Positions 24,440 through 33,525 of a DNA stretch of 64,000 nucleotides are shown here, in pieces (position 1 is the first letter of the stretch; every line of letters begins with the position of its first letter). Below the pieces are notes generated by a model, which saw only the letters and a list, made by a program, of their open reading frames with translations, was not told where the DNA came from and did no database searches. Source of the stretch: Pseudonocardiales bacterium. Its GTDB lineage: Bacteria > Actinomycetota > Actinomycetes > Mycobacteriales > Pseudonocardiaceae. A program made the translations under genes and the position numbers. Location: assembly GCA_019243635.1 (NCBI GenBank), contig JAFAUB010000122.1, positions 35,784 to 99,783 of the forward strand. The letters run 5' to 3'.

Positions 24440-25219
24440 TCAGCGCTGGGTCCGGGTGCAGAGGGACATCGCGGTAGCGGCCGCCTTTGCCGGAGCGGAC
24501 CCGGTGAGCCCCTGGACCAACTGATCCAGTCGGGCTGACGGCATGACACCCAGTTCGCGCTGGAGGAGCTCTCGATAGTGTTGGTAGTGCTTGAGGGCGC
24601 TGGCGGTGTTGCCCTCAGCGAGGTGTACCTCGATGACGATCCGGTGGGCTGTCTCGCGGGTCGGCTCGATGGCGGTGGCCGCCAGTGCTGTCTGCAGGGC
24701 ATCGAGGTACCGCTCTTCGGCCAGGAGCTGCCCGGCGAGGTTCTCCAGGGCGTGGAGCCGGAACTGGTGCCAGCGCCCGCGTTCGAACAGCAGCCAGTCC
24801 TCCGACCATTCCGGCAGCAGCTGACGGGTCAACACATCGACCAGCGCCAGGTGTTCGCTGATGCCGTGGCAGGACGGTTGAGGCTCCGACAGGTGACGGT
24901 GTTGGTCCAGGATCTGCCGCAGGTCGACGTCCACTGTGGGGGCCAGACGTAGTCGCGGGCCAGCAGAGTGGATCATGGCCGTGGTGCCGAGGCGCCTGCC
25001 TCGCCACAGGGCCGATCGGAGGTTGGCCGCCGCCCGCCCGGGGATGCTGTCGGGCCAGAGGCGCTCGCCCGCGACGGTCCGGTGGATGCCGGTGTCTCGC
25101 AACGCGAGCAGGGCCAGCAGCCGCTGGGACCCGAGTGGCAGCGAGACGCTGCGCCCCCCATGGACGCACTCGAAGCCGCCTAGCAGTGTGAGATGTACCC
25201 CACTCGATCCCTCACGCAT
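24440..25219 (-). CDS. SARP-family transcriptional regulator
   Basis: ATG 25219 has GGGAGGAC upstream and gives 259 residues. The N-terminal winged-helix DNA-binding domain (VHLTLLGGFECVHGGRSVSL, then LGSQRLLALLALR and AANLRSALWRGRR) is followed by the bacterial transcriptional activation domain (LENLAGQLLAEERYLDALQT ... ALKHYQHYRELLQRELGVMP). This is the short SARP form that activates secondary-metabolite operons by binding direct repeats. It is the nearest pathway-type regulator to the RiPP cluster, 4.7 kb from its first gene. The upstream region is repeated at two other places in the window. Confidence 0.88.
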   Translation of the reverse strand: MREGSSGVHLTLLGGFECVHGGRSVSLPLGSQRLLALLALRDTGIHRTVAGERLWPDSIPGRAAANLRSALWRGRRLGTTAMIHSAGPRLRLAPTVDVDLRQILDQHRHLSEPQPSCHGISEHLALVDVLTRQLLPEWSEDWLLFERGRWHQFRLHALENLAGQLLAEERYLDALQTALAATAIEPTRETAHRIVIEVHLAEGNTASALKHYQHYRELLQRELGVMPSARLDQLVQGLTGSAPAKAAATAMSLCTRTQR

Positions 25220-25410
25220 TCCGCTGTCCTCCCGTATATGAACGTCGACTGTGCCACGCGCTCTCATCGATGTGAACGTTTGCCGAGTCTGTCCCGTGGT
25301 CACCGCGTCCAGGATTCGTGCACGGTGTGTCGCCGCTCCGTAACGGCCCCATAACGGCCCCATAACGGCCTCGTTCGGTAACCGAGGACCGGAGGCCGGC
25401 CATGCCGAGG
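25219..25410 (-). promoter_or_regulatory. SARP gene 5' region, copy A of the repeat
   Basis: Directly upstream of the SARP start, with the same CGACACACCG, AACGTTCAC and GACGTTCA blocks found at 23130-23420 and partly at 20690-20895. A short tandem repeat (GGGGCCGTTAT twice) is added at about 25350-25375. Repeated GTTCA boxes fit autoregulation by the SARP. Confidence 0.55.
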
Positions 25411-25500
25411 TGCCCCCGCGTTTCATGACATAAGACCCCCCTCGCCGAGCCGCAGTCGTCCCAGGCGTACGGTACGGAACTTCACCAGCAGAATCGGGTC

Positions 25501-25531
25501 ACACGTTGTCGCGATGATCGCGACAACGTGT
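25501..25531. promoter_or_regulatory. 31-bp near-perfect palindrome, operator-like
   Basis: Bases 25501-25515 are the exact reverse complement of 25517-25531 around a single central base. It lies in the 526-base gap between the divergent SARP (-) and XRE (+) genes. The symmetry suits a dimeric repressor; it could also be a cruciform. No terminator features are evident. Confidence 0.6.
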
Positions 25532-25744
25532 CGCGATCTGTCACTGATATCTGTCCGGATACCTGGTCAGGCCTGGTTCGGCGTGTCTGGTTGATCGCGG
25601 CTCCTGATCGTTGACCATAATAGTGGCGCATCCGCGCGGCGTAAGAGCGGGCGCAAGCGGGGCGGTCAGCGACTACGCCTATGTCGAGACAACCACGTCG
25701 AGCCGGTGGACGCCGTGCGCTACGAACAGTGACGAGGGGGACGC

Positions 25745-26758
25745 GTGCAGATGAACGTGCAAACGAACGAGCCGGCCACCGGGGACGGCTTCGAGGCCAT
25801 CACCACGCTCGACGGCCTCGGCAGGCACTTGCGGGGGCTACGAGAGAAGTGGCACGTGACTCAAGAGAGCCTCTCCACCAGGACCGGTGCCGTCACGGGG
25901 CGTAAGATCCCCCGATCGCGCATCTCCGAGATCGAGAATGCCAAACGTGACTGGGTCACAGAGCGCGAATTACGCGCCTACATGCGTGGCCTCAAGTGCA
26001 CGCCCCGCCACATCGACCAGGTAGTGACGGTGCTCACACAATGCACAGCGACTCCAGCGAAGGAGCCCCCCACCGGCCCGGATTCTGGTCCGGATGCCGT
26101 CGGCTCAGCCACGCCGGACGCCTTCCCTGCCGGATCAGACAGTGCCGACAATGAACCGGCACCGAGGGAGGAGAGTTCCGACGGCGATCCCGTATCCCTG
26201 TCGGAACCGTCTCAGCGCCGTTGGCGGCGCTGTCGCATCGCGCTCGCGGCTGCTCTCGCTCAGGTTGTGGTGGCCCTCGCGGGCCTGGGCGTCGGGTTGT
26301 CCCTCCGAGGGGAAAGCGGGGACCGGCCGGCATCCGCGGGTAGTCCCACTTCCTTGTTGGTACCGCACAGCGCCCCACTCATAGCGGAAGGCGCCGCCGA
26401 CCTCGTCAAAAAAGACGCGCCGTTCCCGGACGGCACAGCCGTGCGGGTCGACCAGCGGTCCACCAAGACAGCGGAGAGCCGGAACCGGCCGGCGGGCCGG
26501 CGGGATGCCCCCGGTGGTGACGCCCTCCAACAGCTGACCGGGGTCATGCCCCTCGCGCCGTGTGGTGCCGAGCTCACCGACCGGCGTTGGCCGGGCACGG
26601 CACCCCACTGCCGCGGCCACGCTCTCGCCGGGCCTGGTTCCCCTGACGCGCACGGCCAGGACGTCGCGGTCGACCGACGCCGCATGGGCGCCCGCTCAGA
26701 CGAGATGCGCGCCGACCCGCTCGGGGTGTTGGGACGGAACTGTTGCGTCGGTGAATGA
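25745..26758 (+). CDS. XRE-family protein with one membrane segment, C-terminus degraded
   Basis: GTG 25745 follows a G-rich ribosome binding site. Residues about 22-90 form a helix-turn-helix (LGRHLRGLREKWHVTQESLS ... SRISEIENAKRDW). After an acidic linker there is one membrane segment (RIALAAALAQVVVALAGLGV) and an outside part. That part begins like an NBR1-type Ig-like domain (FPDGTAVRVDQRSTKTAESR), but soon turns into low-complexity sequence. The natural end of such proteins (KTWEIRNTG-type) is lost, and an IS30 fragment begins just downstream, so the 3' end was probably damaged. Role: membrane-anchored DNA-binding protein, target unknown. Confidence 0.6.
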   Translation: MQMNVQTNEPATGDGFEAITTLDGLGRHLRGLREKWHVTQESLSTRTGAVTGRKIPRSRISEIENAKRDWVTERELRAYMRGLKCTPRHIDQVVTVLTQCTATPAKEPPTGPDSGPDAVGSATPDAFPAGSDSADNEPAPREESSDGDPVSLSEPSQRRWRRCRIALAAALAQVVVALAGLGVGLSLRGESGDRPASAGSPTSLLVPHSAPLIAEGAADLVKKDAPFPDGTAVRVDQRSTKTAESRNRPAGRRDAPGGDALQQLTGVMPLAPCGAELTDRRWPGTAPHCRGHALAGPGSPDAHGQDVAVDRRRMGARSDEMRADPLGVLGRNCCVGE

Positions 26759-26790
26759 CAGGTCGGCGTCCGCGGGCGGGACCTGTCGAG

Positions 26791-27143
26791 GATAGTTTCA
26801 TGGGACACGTGCATCTCCGGATCGTCAGGATGACCGGTTTTGAGTCGAGTACTGATCTGTTCGGGGGACCACTTGTTTTCCAGTCCTTCATTCACCGCGT
26901 CATGCAGCCGGGTTGACGCTACCGGTTTCCGTTCTTTCGGTCATACCTTGTACTGTCGTAACGCTCTTGGGCGGCGGTCGCCCGATATTCGGCGGCGCCG
27001 CCATTACGCTCGATCTCGCGTGCGATTGTGCTATGATGTCGGCAGAGTGGCTTCCCGATGAAACGCGCTGATTTCTCCCGGCCCGGCTCCCGGGAGATTA
27101 TCTCCCGTTCCTGCACGCGCAACGGCTCAGCCCCGCTCGTCAA
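26791..27143 (-). pseudogene. IS30-family transposase, N-terminal fragment
   Basis: Two frames carry IS30 sequence: REIISREPGREKSARFIGKP and CRHHSTIAREIERNGGAAEY (27143-26919), then after a frameshift MNEGLENKWSPEQISTRLKT up to SHETI (26895-26791). The catalytic DDE core is absent. Truncated insertion sequence. Confidence 0.8.
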
Positions 27144-27237
27144 TCATCCCCCGGTAGGTCCCTCGGAAAGGTGGTATCGTAGCAGGATCAAGATCCGCTA
27201 TAATAATCAACTGTCGTTACGGCCGTTTGAGCCCAAG

Positions 27238-27272
27238 GTGCGCGTGGCGACAGAACATGTCGCCACGCGCAC
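27238..27272. terminator. 15-bp perfect stem-loop between convergent genes
   Basis: 27238-27252 pairs exactly with 27258-27272, loop of 5 bases (gaaca). The arms (GTGCGCGTGGCGACA) share layout and closing GCGACA/TGTCGC with the inner arms of the 2434-2498 hairpin. It lies 3' of the XRE gene/IS30 debris and 3' of the minus-strand XRE-TPR gene. Probable bidirectional terminator. Confidence 0.65.
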
Positions 27273-27391
27273 ACAAATGATGATCTCAGCTGTGCCGTCT
27301 GGTCGACGGTGATCATTTCGGGGGGAGCGTTGGACGAGGTAGGCGTGGCGGTGGGCGGAATGGCCTCTGCGCGCTTCAGGTCGCGCTTCCG

Positions 27392-28561
27392 CTATCCGGT
27401 GAGGCCTGCTTGTCGGGCGAGCTGGACGAGCTGGGGGTTGCTGCGCCGGTGCAGGGAGATCAGGACCCGCAGCACTTCGCGGCTCATGGGGTGGACCTTC
27501 GCCTTCTGGGGAGCGACGGTGAAGGCCTTGACCAGGGATGTTTGCGTGCCGTCCCGGTCACCCAGGTCGAGCTGGGCGCGGGCGGTGTTGGTATAGACGT
27601 CGACGAGCCGGGTTGGCGGCAGTCCGGTGTCGTTGCGAGCGAGCTGCTCGGCGAGGCGGACCACCTCGCGGGGGCGGCCGAGATCCCCCTCGGTGGCCAG
27701 CACGTGGGTGGCGGTGTTGGCGGGACCGAAGAGCTGGCTATGCACCTGCCAGTCATGCGGGAACTCCTCGGCCGAGGTCCACGCCGCGTGGATGTGCCGC
27801 TGCGCCTCGGTTCGGTTGCCCAGCCACCCCGCCAGCGTCATGCCCCGCAGATGCAGCGTGCCGGCGGCGAAGGCCCTCTCCTGACCGGTGAGTGCCCCTT
27901 CGGCGGCCACGACGGCCCGGTCCACCACGGTGAGCCCACCCTCGAAGTCCCCACAGTTCAGGAAGGTGCCGGCGCGGTCCCGGGCGGCGACAGCCGCCAC
28001 CAGCGGGTTGGGTTGCTGACCCGCAGCCCAGCCCTGCCGGAGCGGAGCGACCTCGACCAGGTCCATCCACCGATGCCGTGCGGCCAGCCAGTAGACGTCG
28101 CTGTAGACATCGGCCAGCATCGCCCAACCCTGCGGACTGGCCGCGGCGTGCGCGTACGTGGTGACCCGGGTCAGCAGGCCGGGCAGCAAACGCAGCAACC
28201 CCGCCAGGTTGGCCTGCCTGCGGAGTGTGATGATCTGGTCCAGCTCGACGCGCAGCTGGGCGGGGTCAACCATGGGCGCCTGGTCGGGAATGTCGTAGCG
28301 GCGTACCGCGGTGCGCAGATCCTCCAGCAACAAGCTTTGGTCCTCGGCGATGTCGGCCTCTCCGTACAGCTCACCGAGGGAGATCTGCAGGGCCCGAGCG
28401 ATCGCCGCCGCGTTGGCCGGGGTGAGCATCCGGTCCCCGAGCTCGATCTTCGACAACAGGCTCGACGACACCCCGGACCGACGCGCCAGCGCCACCTGAG
28501 TCAGACCATGCGCCTTGCGCAACTCAACGACACGCGCACCACCAGGGCCAGCGGTACCCAT
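27392..28561 (-). CDS. XRE-TPR regulator, tandem copy 1
   Basis: A 389-residue protein: an N-terminal XRE helix-turn-helix (VVELRKAHGLTQVALARRSG ... LLSKIELGDR) and a long helical region with TPR-like repeats to the end. It is highly similar over its whole length to the next gene (28623), and the 40 bases before both starts are also nearly identical, so they arose by duplication of about 1.23 kb. Such proteins act as regulators that sense a peptide or protein through the TPR part. No Shine-Dalgarno is seen before ATG 28561. Confidence 0.8.
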   Translation of the reverse strand: MGTAGPGGARVVELRKAHGLTQVALARRSGVSSSLLSKIELGDRMLTPANAAAIARALQISLGELYGEADIAEDQSLLLEDLRTAVRRYDIPDQAPMVDPAQLRVELDQIITLRRQANLAGLLRLLPGLLTRVTTYAHAAASPQGWAMLADVYSDVYWLAARHRWMDLVEVAPLRQGWAAGQQPNPLVAAVAARDRAGTFLNCGDFEGGLTVVDRAVVAAEGALTGQERAFAAGTLHLRGMTLAGWLGNRTEAQRHIHAAWTSAEEFPHDWQVHSQLFGPANTATHVLATEGDLGRPREVVRLAEQLARNDTGLPPTRLVDVYTNTARAQLDLGDRDGTQTSLVKAFTVAPQKAKVHPMSREVLRVLISLHRRSNPQLVQLARQAGLTG

Positions 28562-28622
28562 AGACCCAAGTCTTCCACGCGGAAGCTCCCCGTACTCCGC
28601 TCTATGTCTGTTTGCGCACCCG

Positions 28623-29792
28623 CTATCCGGCGAGCCCTGCTTGCCGGGCGAGCTGGACGAGCTGGACGAGCTGAGGGTTGCTGCGCCGGTGCAGGGAGAT
28701 CAGGACCCGCAGCACTTCACGGATCATAGGGCGGACCTTCGCCTTCTGGGGAGCGACGGTGAACGCCGTGACCAGCGAGGCTTGCGCGCCATCCCGGTCG
28801 CCCAGGTCGAGCCGGGCGCGGGCGGTATCGGTGTGGACGTCGACGAGCCGGGTGGGCGGCAACCCGGTGTCGTTGCCGGCCAGCTCCTCGGCGAGGCGGA
28901 CCACCTCGCGGGGGCGGCCCAGGTCCCCCTCGGTGGCCAACACGTGGGCGGCGGTGTTAGCGGGACCGAAGAGCTGACTATGGGCCTCCAGGTCACGGGG
29001 GAACGCCTCGGCCGCGGTCCACGCCGCGTGGATGTGCCGCTCAGCTTCAGCCCGGTCACCCCGCCGTCCCGCCAGCGTCATGCCCCGCAGATGCAGTACG
29101 CCTGCGGCGAAGGCCCGCTCCGGGCCGGCGAGCTCCGTTTCGGCGGCCACGATGGCCCGGTCCACCACGGTGAGCCCACCGTCGAAGTCCCCGCACAAGA
29201 GGAAGGTGCCGGCGCGATCCCGGGTGGCGAGAGCTGTCAACAGCGAGTTGGGCTGCTGGCCTGCGGCCCAGGCCTGGCGGAGCGGAGCGACCTCGACCAG
29301 GTCCATCCACCGATTCCACCCGGCCAGTGCGTAGACGGCGCCGTACACGTCGACCAGCAGCGTCCATCCCTGCGGGCTGGCTGCGGCGTGCGCGTAGGTG
29401 GTGGCCCGAGTCAGCAGGCCGGGCAGCATCCGCAGCAGCCCCGCCAGGTCGGCCTGCCCGGTGAGGGTGACGGCCCGGTCCACCTCGACACGCAGCTGGG
29501 CGGGGTCAGGCACCGGCGCCTGGTCGGGGATGTCATAGCGGCGTACCGCGGTGCGCAGAGCCGCCAGCAGCACGCTTTGGTCCTCGGCGACTTCGACCTC
29601 CCCGTACAACGCGCCGAGGGAGACCCGCAGGGCCCGGGCGATCGCGGCCGCGTTGGCCGGGGTGAGCGTCCGGTCCCCGACCTCGATCTTCGACAACAGG
29701 CTCGACGACACCCCAGCCCGACGCGCCAGCGCCACCTGAGTCAGACCACGTGCCTTACGCAGCTCAGCGACACGCTCACCACCAGTACCCAT
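28623..29792 (-). CDS. XRE-TPR regulator, tandem copy 2
   Basis: From ATG 29792 a 389-residue protein parallel to copy 1: XRE domain (VAELRKARGLTQVALARRAG), then TPR-like helices. Near the C-terminus the 9-base unit coding for Leu-Val-Gln is repeated once more than in copy 1 (QLVQLVQL against QLVQL). I chose ATG 29792 because its position matches that of copy 1; the frame stays open further up to 29876 without a ribosome binding site. Regulatory target unknown. Confidence 0.8.
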   Translation of the reverse strand: MGTGGERVAELRKARGLTQVALARRAGVSSSLLSKIEVGDRTLTPANAAAIARALRVSLGALYGEVEVAEDQSVLLAALRTAVRRYDIPDQAPVPDPAQLRVEVDRAVTLTGQADLAGLLRMLPGLLTRATTYAHAAASPQGWTLLVDVYGAVYALAGWNRWMDLVEVAPLRQAWAAGQQPNSLLTALATRDRAGTFLLCGDFDGGLTVVDRAIVAAETELAGPERAFAAGVLHLRGMTLAGRRGDRAEAERHIHAAWTAAEAFPRDLEAHSQLFGPANTAAHVLATEGDLGRPREVVRLAEELAGNDTGLPPTRLVDVHTDTARARLDLGDRDGAQASLVTAFTVAPQKAKVRPMIREVLRVLISLHRRSNPQLVQLVQLARQAGLAG

Positions 29793-29964
29793 AGGTCCAA
29801 TTCTTCCACGCGGACGCTTCCCGTACTCCGCCACGTGTCCGTTTAGTCGGCTGTGCACACCGTGTGCAAACTCCACGTTTGCCAGGGTCGTTGACTGGTT
29901 TCAGAGGCACACGGACCGGGGGGAACCGAGCATGGCCGGCGAAAGAGCCAACCGGGTGCCCGAT

Positions 29965-30130
29965 AGGGCGCGTCCCGTAGATCTTGCCTTTTGTGATCGA
30001 CTCTATTGTCGCCGAGCTCGACAGGAGTGCTGTTGAGGGCCGCCTGAGCAGCTCCACTGTCGAACTCGGCGTACTGAGAGCACCCAAGAGCAGGACCGCC
30101 TCTCGCTCAGTGATCTACGGGACATGCCCT
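29965..30130. mobile_element. MITE-like element, 166 bp, with terminal inverted repeats
   Basis: The ends are 19-bp inverted repeats: 29965-29983 (AGGGCGCGTCCCGTAGATC) and the complement of 30112-30130, matching at 18 of 19 positions. GAT flanks both ends (29962-29964 and 30131-30133), a likely 3-bp target duplication. No coding frame fits. A truncated copy is at 16921 and a short related fragment near 36233-36260. It lies 14 bases 3' of the arabinosyltransferase stop. It fills most of the gap 29793-30144. Confidence 0.7.
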
Positions 30131-30144
30131 GATGCCCTACCAGG

Positions 30145-33100
30145 TCAGCGGCCTAGTTGGGAGATCTGGGCGGTCTGGCCGCCGCTGCGCAGTGGCCCGG
30201 GAGACCACCAGCCGGGGCGCACCGCGCTGCCGGTTGTCAGGGTGGGCGCCTCGGCATCGGGGACTCGGGGCTGGATGACCATCAGCTTGCCCCAGTCGGT
30301 GTCCCAGTTCTCCTTGAGGTAGGTCGGCACCTCCTGCTGGGTGGCCAGAATCTGCAGCCAGCCGATCGGGCCACCGGCCTCCGCCGAGGACCAGGTCTTG
30401 CTGTCATCGGCCAGCATCTTGTTGGGCAGCAGCCGGTACTGAGGCACCTCGGCGATGCCGTCGCGGATCGCGAACGGGCGCACGCACGGGTGCACGAACC
30501 CCACCGGCCAGTCCAGGAACACCGGGGGTGTGGGGGCCACCAGGTCGGTCAGCGAGCTCAGCACGGGCACGCGAGGCGCGGAGAACGCCAGCCATCCCTC
30601 ATCAGTGACGTCGGCGTCGGTGGCGATCAGCCGCACGGCGTCCGCCCCGGCGGCCCGACCGGTCAGCCCGAGCCGGTAGTCTCGCCATCCCGGCCCGCCG
30701 GCGGTCGCCCGTCCGCCGATCGGGATCTGGTCGACGACGCGGAACCCGCGTTCGGTGCGGTAGGCGAACTCGGCGACCAGTGGTGTGGTGGGGGACAGCT
30801 TCCCGGCGACCGAGATCACCACCGGAGCCCGGCCCTGGCGAGCCGCGACGGGCAGCGCGTACCAGGTGGTGCGCAGGTTCCCGGTGCCGGGGCTGTCGGG
30901 GGAGAAGCTGCTCCAGATCGGGATCTCCGCGCCACCCAGTCCCGACGGCGGCGCGTCGACGGGGTTGTCCCCGTCGCTGCCCGGCTTCGGGATGCGGTCA
31001 CCTCGGGTGCCGACACCCTGCCTGTCCGTCTTGCCGGGACCCGAGGACAGCTGGCCCACCGGGAACTGGTTGAGCTCGAAGCCGCGCTGCAGCGGGATGT
31101 CTGCGAGCAGCGTGCCGCGCAGCGGGCGCAACGCGCCGGCGCGCCGGTCAGGCTCGACGGACACCGCGTCGGTGAGGTTGCAACTGTGCCCGGTGATGTG
31201 AGCGATGTTGGCCGCGGCCATGCTGTAGCCGTCGCGCTGCTTGTGCATGGCCTTGACCATGGCGCCGACCTCGGCGAGCACCAACAGGCCGCAGAACACC
31301 GCCAGCGGAGCCGACCCGATCCGTAACGCCCGCCGCCGCCCGTGGCGCCGGTCGGGTCCGGCGGGCGCCGGCGGGAGCGGCGGCGGCGCGCCGGGCTCGT
31401 GCCGCAGCCCCTCGACCACCGCGATCAACCCGGCCAGCGCGGCGCCCACGATCAGCAACGTGCTCGCCTGGATGCCGTCCACCGACGGCGGCTTGTCGAA
31501 CCAGGGCACCCCGTACTGCGAGACGTACCAGGGCGCATTGGGCCCGGTCGAGGACATCGCCAGGATCACCAGCAGGCCGGACAGGAACCACCACCGGTTA
31601 CGCGCCGAGCGAAGCACCGTGGAGCTGGTGGCCAGCGCGGTGAGCGCGGCCAGCGCGGCGCCGATCGACGCGAAGGCCCCGAAGTGGTGCGTCCACTTGG
31701 TCGGCGTCAGCGCGAGCAGCACCAGCGACACCCCCGCGGTGCCGATCAGCCGGCGGCTCGGACCCAGACCGGCGCCCGGGATGCCACCCCGGCGCAGCAG
31801 CACCGCCAGGCTGGTGCCCAGGCACAGCAGCAGCAGCAGAACCGGGAAGCGACGGGCCAGCGCCCCGTCGGGCATGTCGCTGAACAGCTCCTCGTAGCGG
31901 ATCGGCTCCTGGAACCAGGACAGGTTGGGCCCGATCTCGGTGCGGACCCGGGTGGCTTCCAGGACCCCCGCCAGCGTCTGGTCGGCGAAGCTCACCACCA
32001 GGACCAGCAGGCCGGCACCGAGCAACGGCCCGATCACGGCGGACCATCCGGAGGCGGCCGCGTACCGGCGCAGCAGTCGCACCAGCGGTCGCAGCGCCAC
32101 CAGGAACGGCGCGACCGCGATGAAGCCGGTCGGCGTCGCGGCGACGGTGAAGGCCGCCGCCAGCAGGCCTAGCGCCAGCGGCAACATCCGGCGGGTGGCC
32201 ACCGCCCGCTCCACCGCGCACAGCACGAGTATCGAGCCGATGGCGACCTCGGGCTCCAGCCGCAGCCCGTTGTTGTAGGGCAGCCAGAAGGCCAGGAACA
32301 CTGCGGCGGCGGCCCAGCCGGCGGCGGCGCTGCGACGCACCTCCCGGCCCAGCCGGGGCATCACCTCCCGACTGATCAGCATCCAGCTGAGGCAGCCCAT
32401 CGCGAAGGAGGGCAACCGCAGCCACGGTGGCACCGTGCTGATCTGCGCCCAGTACGCGTACAGCTCGTAGGGCCAGCTGAAGGGCGCCTCCGGGACGTTG
32501 AACCATCGGTAGTAGTTGCCGACGTACCCCATCCCGGAGCTGGTGCGGATCATCGTGAGGATGTAGCCGTCGTCGGAGGTGATCCCGCCGATGACCACCC
32601 ACACGGCCAGCACCGCGATCACCCCGGCATCCCGCCCGGTGGGCCGCCACCAGCCCGAGGGCAGCAGCCGCGGCGCCCGGCGACCGATCCGCCCGTCCAG
32701 CCGGTGCACCAGGACCAGGCTGACCAGCACAGCCAGCGCGGCCAGCGCCATCGCGGTGAGCTTGACCGGATGGGGGACGGACTGGAAGCGGGTGTCCACG
32801 GTGATCCGCACCGCCAGCCCGGTCACCGGGTCCCGCTGTGCCTCGAACGCTGAGTAGACGCCGGTCACCTGCGGTCGGACGTCCTGGTCGACCTTGACGA
32901 ACCGGGTGGGGCCGGCCGAGGCCGTGGTGCCCCTGGCGTCGGAGGCCACCTGGATCATGCACCGGCCCGGCGACGTCGGGACGGTGCTCAACAGGATGTT
33001 GCCCAGCGGCTGCCCTCGGCTGATCAGGGTCAGCTTCCCGCCCGCCACCTGCAGCACCATTCCCACCGCGGCACCGTCGGGCGACCCGGGTGGGGTGGTG

Positions 33101-33444
33101 GCCAGCAGGGAGGCCGGCCGCGTCGACCGAGCGTCCACCGAGGCGGCCGCCGCACACGGGATCGTGGCGGTCAGGTTCTGCGGCTGGAAGGTGACCAGCG
33201 GCGCGTCGACCGGGGCGAGGTGTCCCGGGCGCGGCCAGGTGATCACCACGGTGTGCTGGACCACGGGCAGCAGCGGTACCGCGACGGCGAGCAGCGCGCC
33301 GAGCAGACCGAGCACCGCGGCGGCGAGCCGGAGCGCCTTGGGGGCGCGGTCGACCACGCCGCCAGTGCCGGGGTCGTCCTCGGCGGCCTCATCACCGGTA
33401 CGCGACAGGCGGCGCGGGATCCCGATGTGCCCGGATGTCAGCAC
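30145..33444 (-). CDS. arabinosyltransferase (Emb-type, GT53)
   Basis: A 1099-residue membrane protein: one N-terminal helix, an outside domain, a dozen or so transmembrane helices and a large C-terminal outside domain with carbohydrate-binding folds. The GT-C signature Asp pair is in GGITSDDGYILTMIR, and the loop NYYRWFNVPEAPF is typical of EmbA/B/C. These enzymes transfer arabinofuranose from decaprenyl-phospho-arabinose to arabinogalactan or lipoarabinomannan and are ethambutol targets. I cannot say which Emb paralogue it matches best. It ends the minus-strand run with GlfT1, Wzt and Wzm, as in mycobacteria. GTG 33444 lacks a clear ribosome binding site. Confidence 0.9.
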   Translation of the reverse strand: MLTSGHIGIPRRLSRTGDEAAEDDPGTGGVVDRAPKALRLAAAVLGLLGALLAVAVPLLPVVQHTVVITWPRPGHLAPVDAPLVTFQPQNLTATIPCAAAASVDARSTRPASLLATTPPGSPDGAAVGMVLQVAGGKLTLISRGQPLGNILLSTVPTSPGRCMIQVASDARGTTASAGPTRFVKVDQDVRPQVTGVYSAFEAQRDPVTGLAVRITVDTRFQSVPHPVKLTAMALAALAVLVSLVLVHRLDGRIGRRAPRLLPSGWWRPTGRDAGVIAVLAVWVVIGGITSDDGYILTMIRTSSGMGYVGNYYRWFNVPEAPFSWPYELYAYWAQISTVPPWLRLPSFAMGCLSWMLISREVMPRLGREVRRSAAAGWAAAAVFLAFWLPYNNGLRLEPEVAIGSILVLCAVERAVATRRMLPLALGLLAAAFTVAATPTGFIAVAPFLVALRPLVRLLRRYAAASGWSAVIGPLLGAGLLVLVVSFADQTLAGVLEATRVRTEIGPNLSWFQEPIRYEELFSDMPDGALARRFPVLLLLLCLGTSLAVLLRRGGIPGAGLGPSRRLIGTAGVSLVLLALTPTKWTHHFGAFASIGAALAALTALATSSTVLRSARNRWWFLSGLLVILAMSSTGPNAPWYVSQYGVPWFDKPPSVDGIQASTLLIVGAALAGLIAVVEGLRHEPGAPPPLPPAPAGPDRRHGRRRALRIGSAPLAVFCGLLVLAEVGAMVKAMHKQRDGYSMAAANIAHITGHSCNLTDAVSVEPDRRAGALRPLRGTLLADIPLQRGFELNQFPVGQLSSGPGKTDRQGVGTRGDRIPKPGSDGDNPVDAPPSGLGGAEIPIWSSFSPDSPGTGNLRTTWYALPVAARQGRAPVVISVAGKLSPTTPLVAEFAYRTERGFRVVDQIPIGGRATAGGPGWRDYRLGLTGRAAGADAVRLIATDADVTDEGWLAFSAPRVPVLSSLTDLVAPTPPVFLDWPVGFVHPCVRPFAIRDGIAEVPQYRLLPNKMLADDSKTWSSAEAGGPIGWLQILATQQEVPTYLKENWDTDWGKLMVIQPRVPDAEAPTLTTGSAVRPGWWSPGPLRSGGQTAQISQLGR

Positions 33445-33525
33445 GCCAGGAGGTTAGCCCAATGGGCCTAGCGCCTGACGACCCGTCCCCGGCCCTGACC
33501 TGAGCCTTACGCCGGCACCGTGCGC

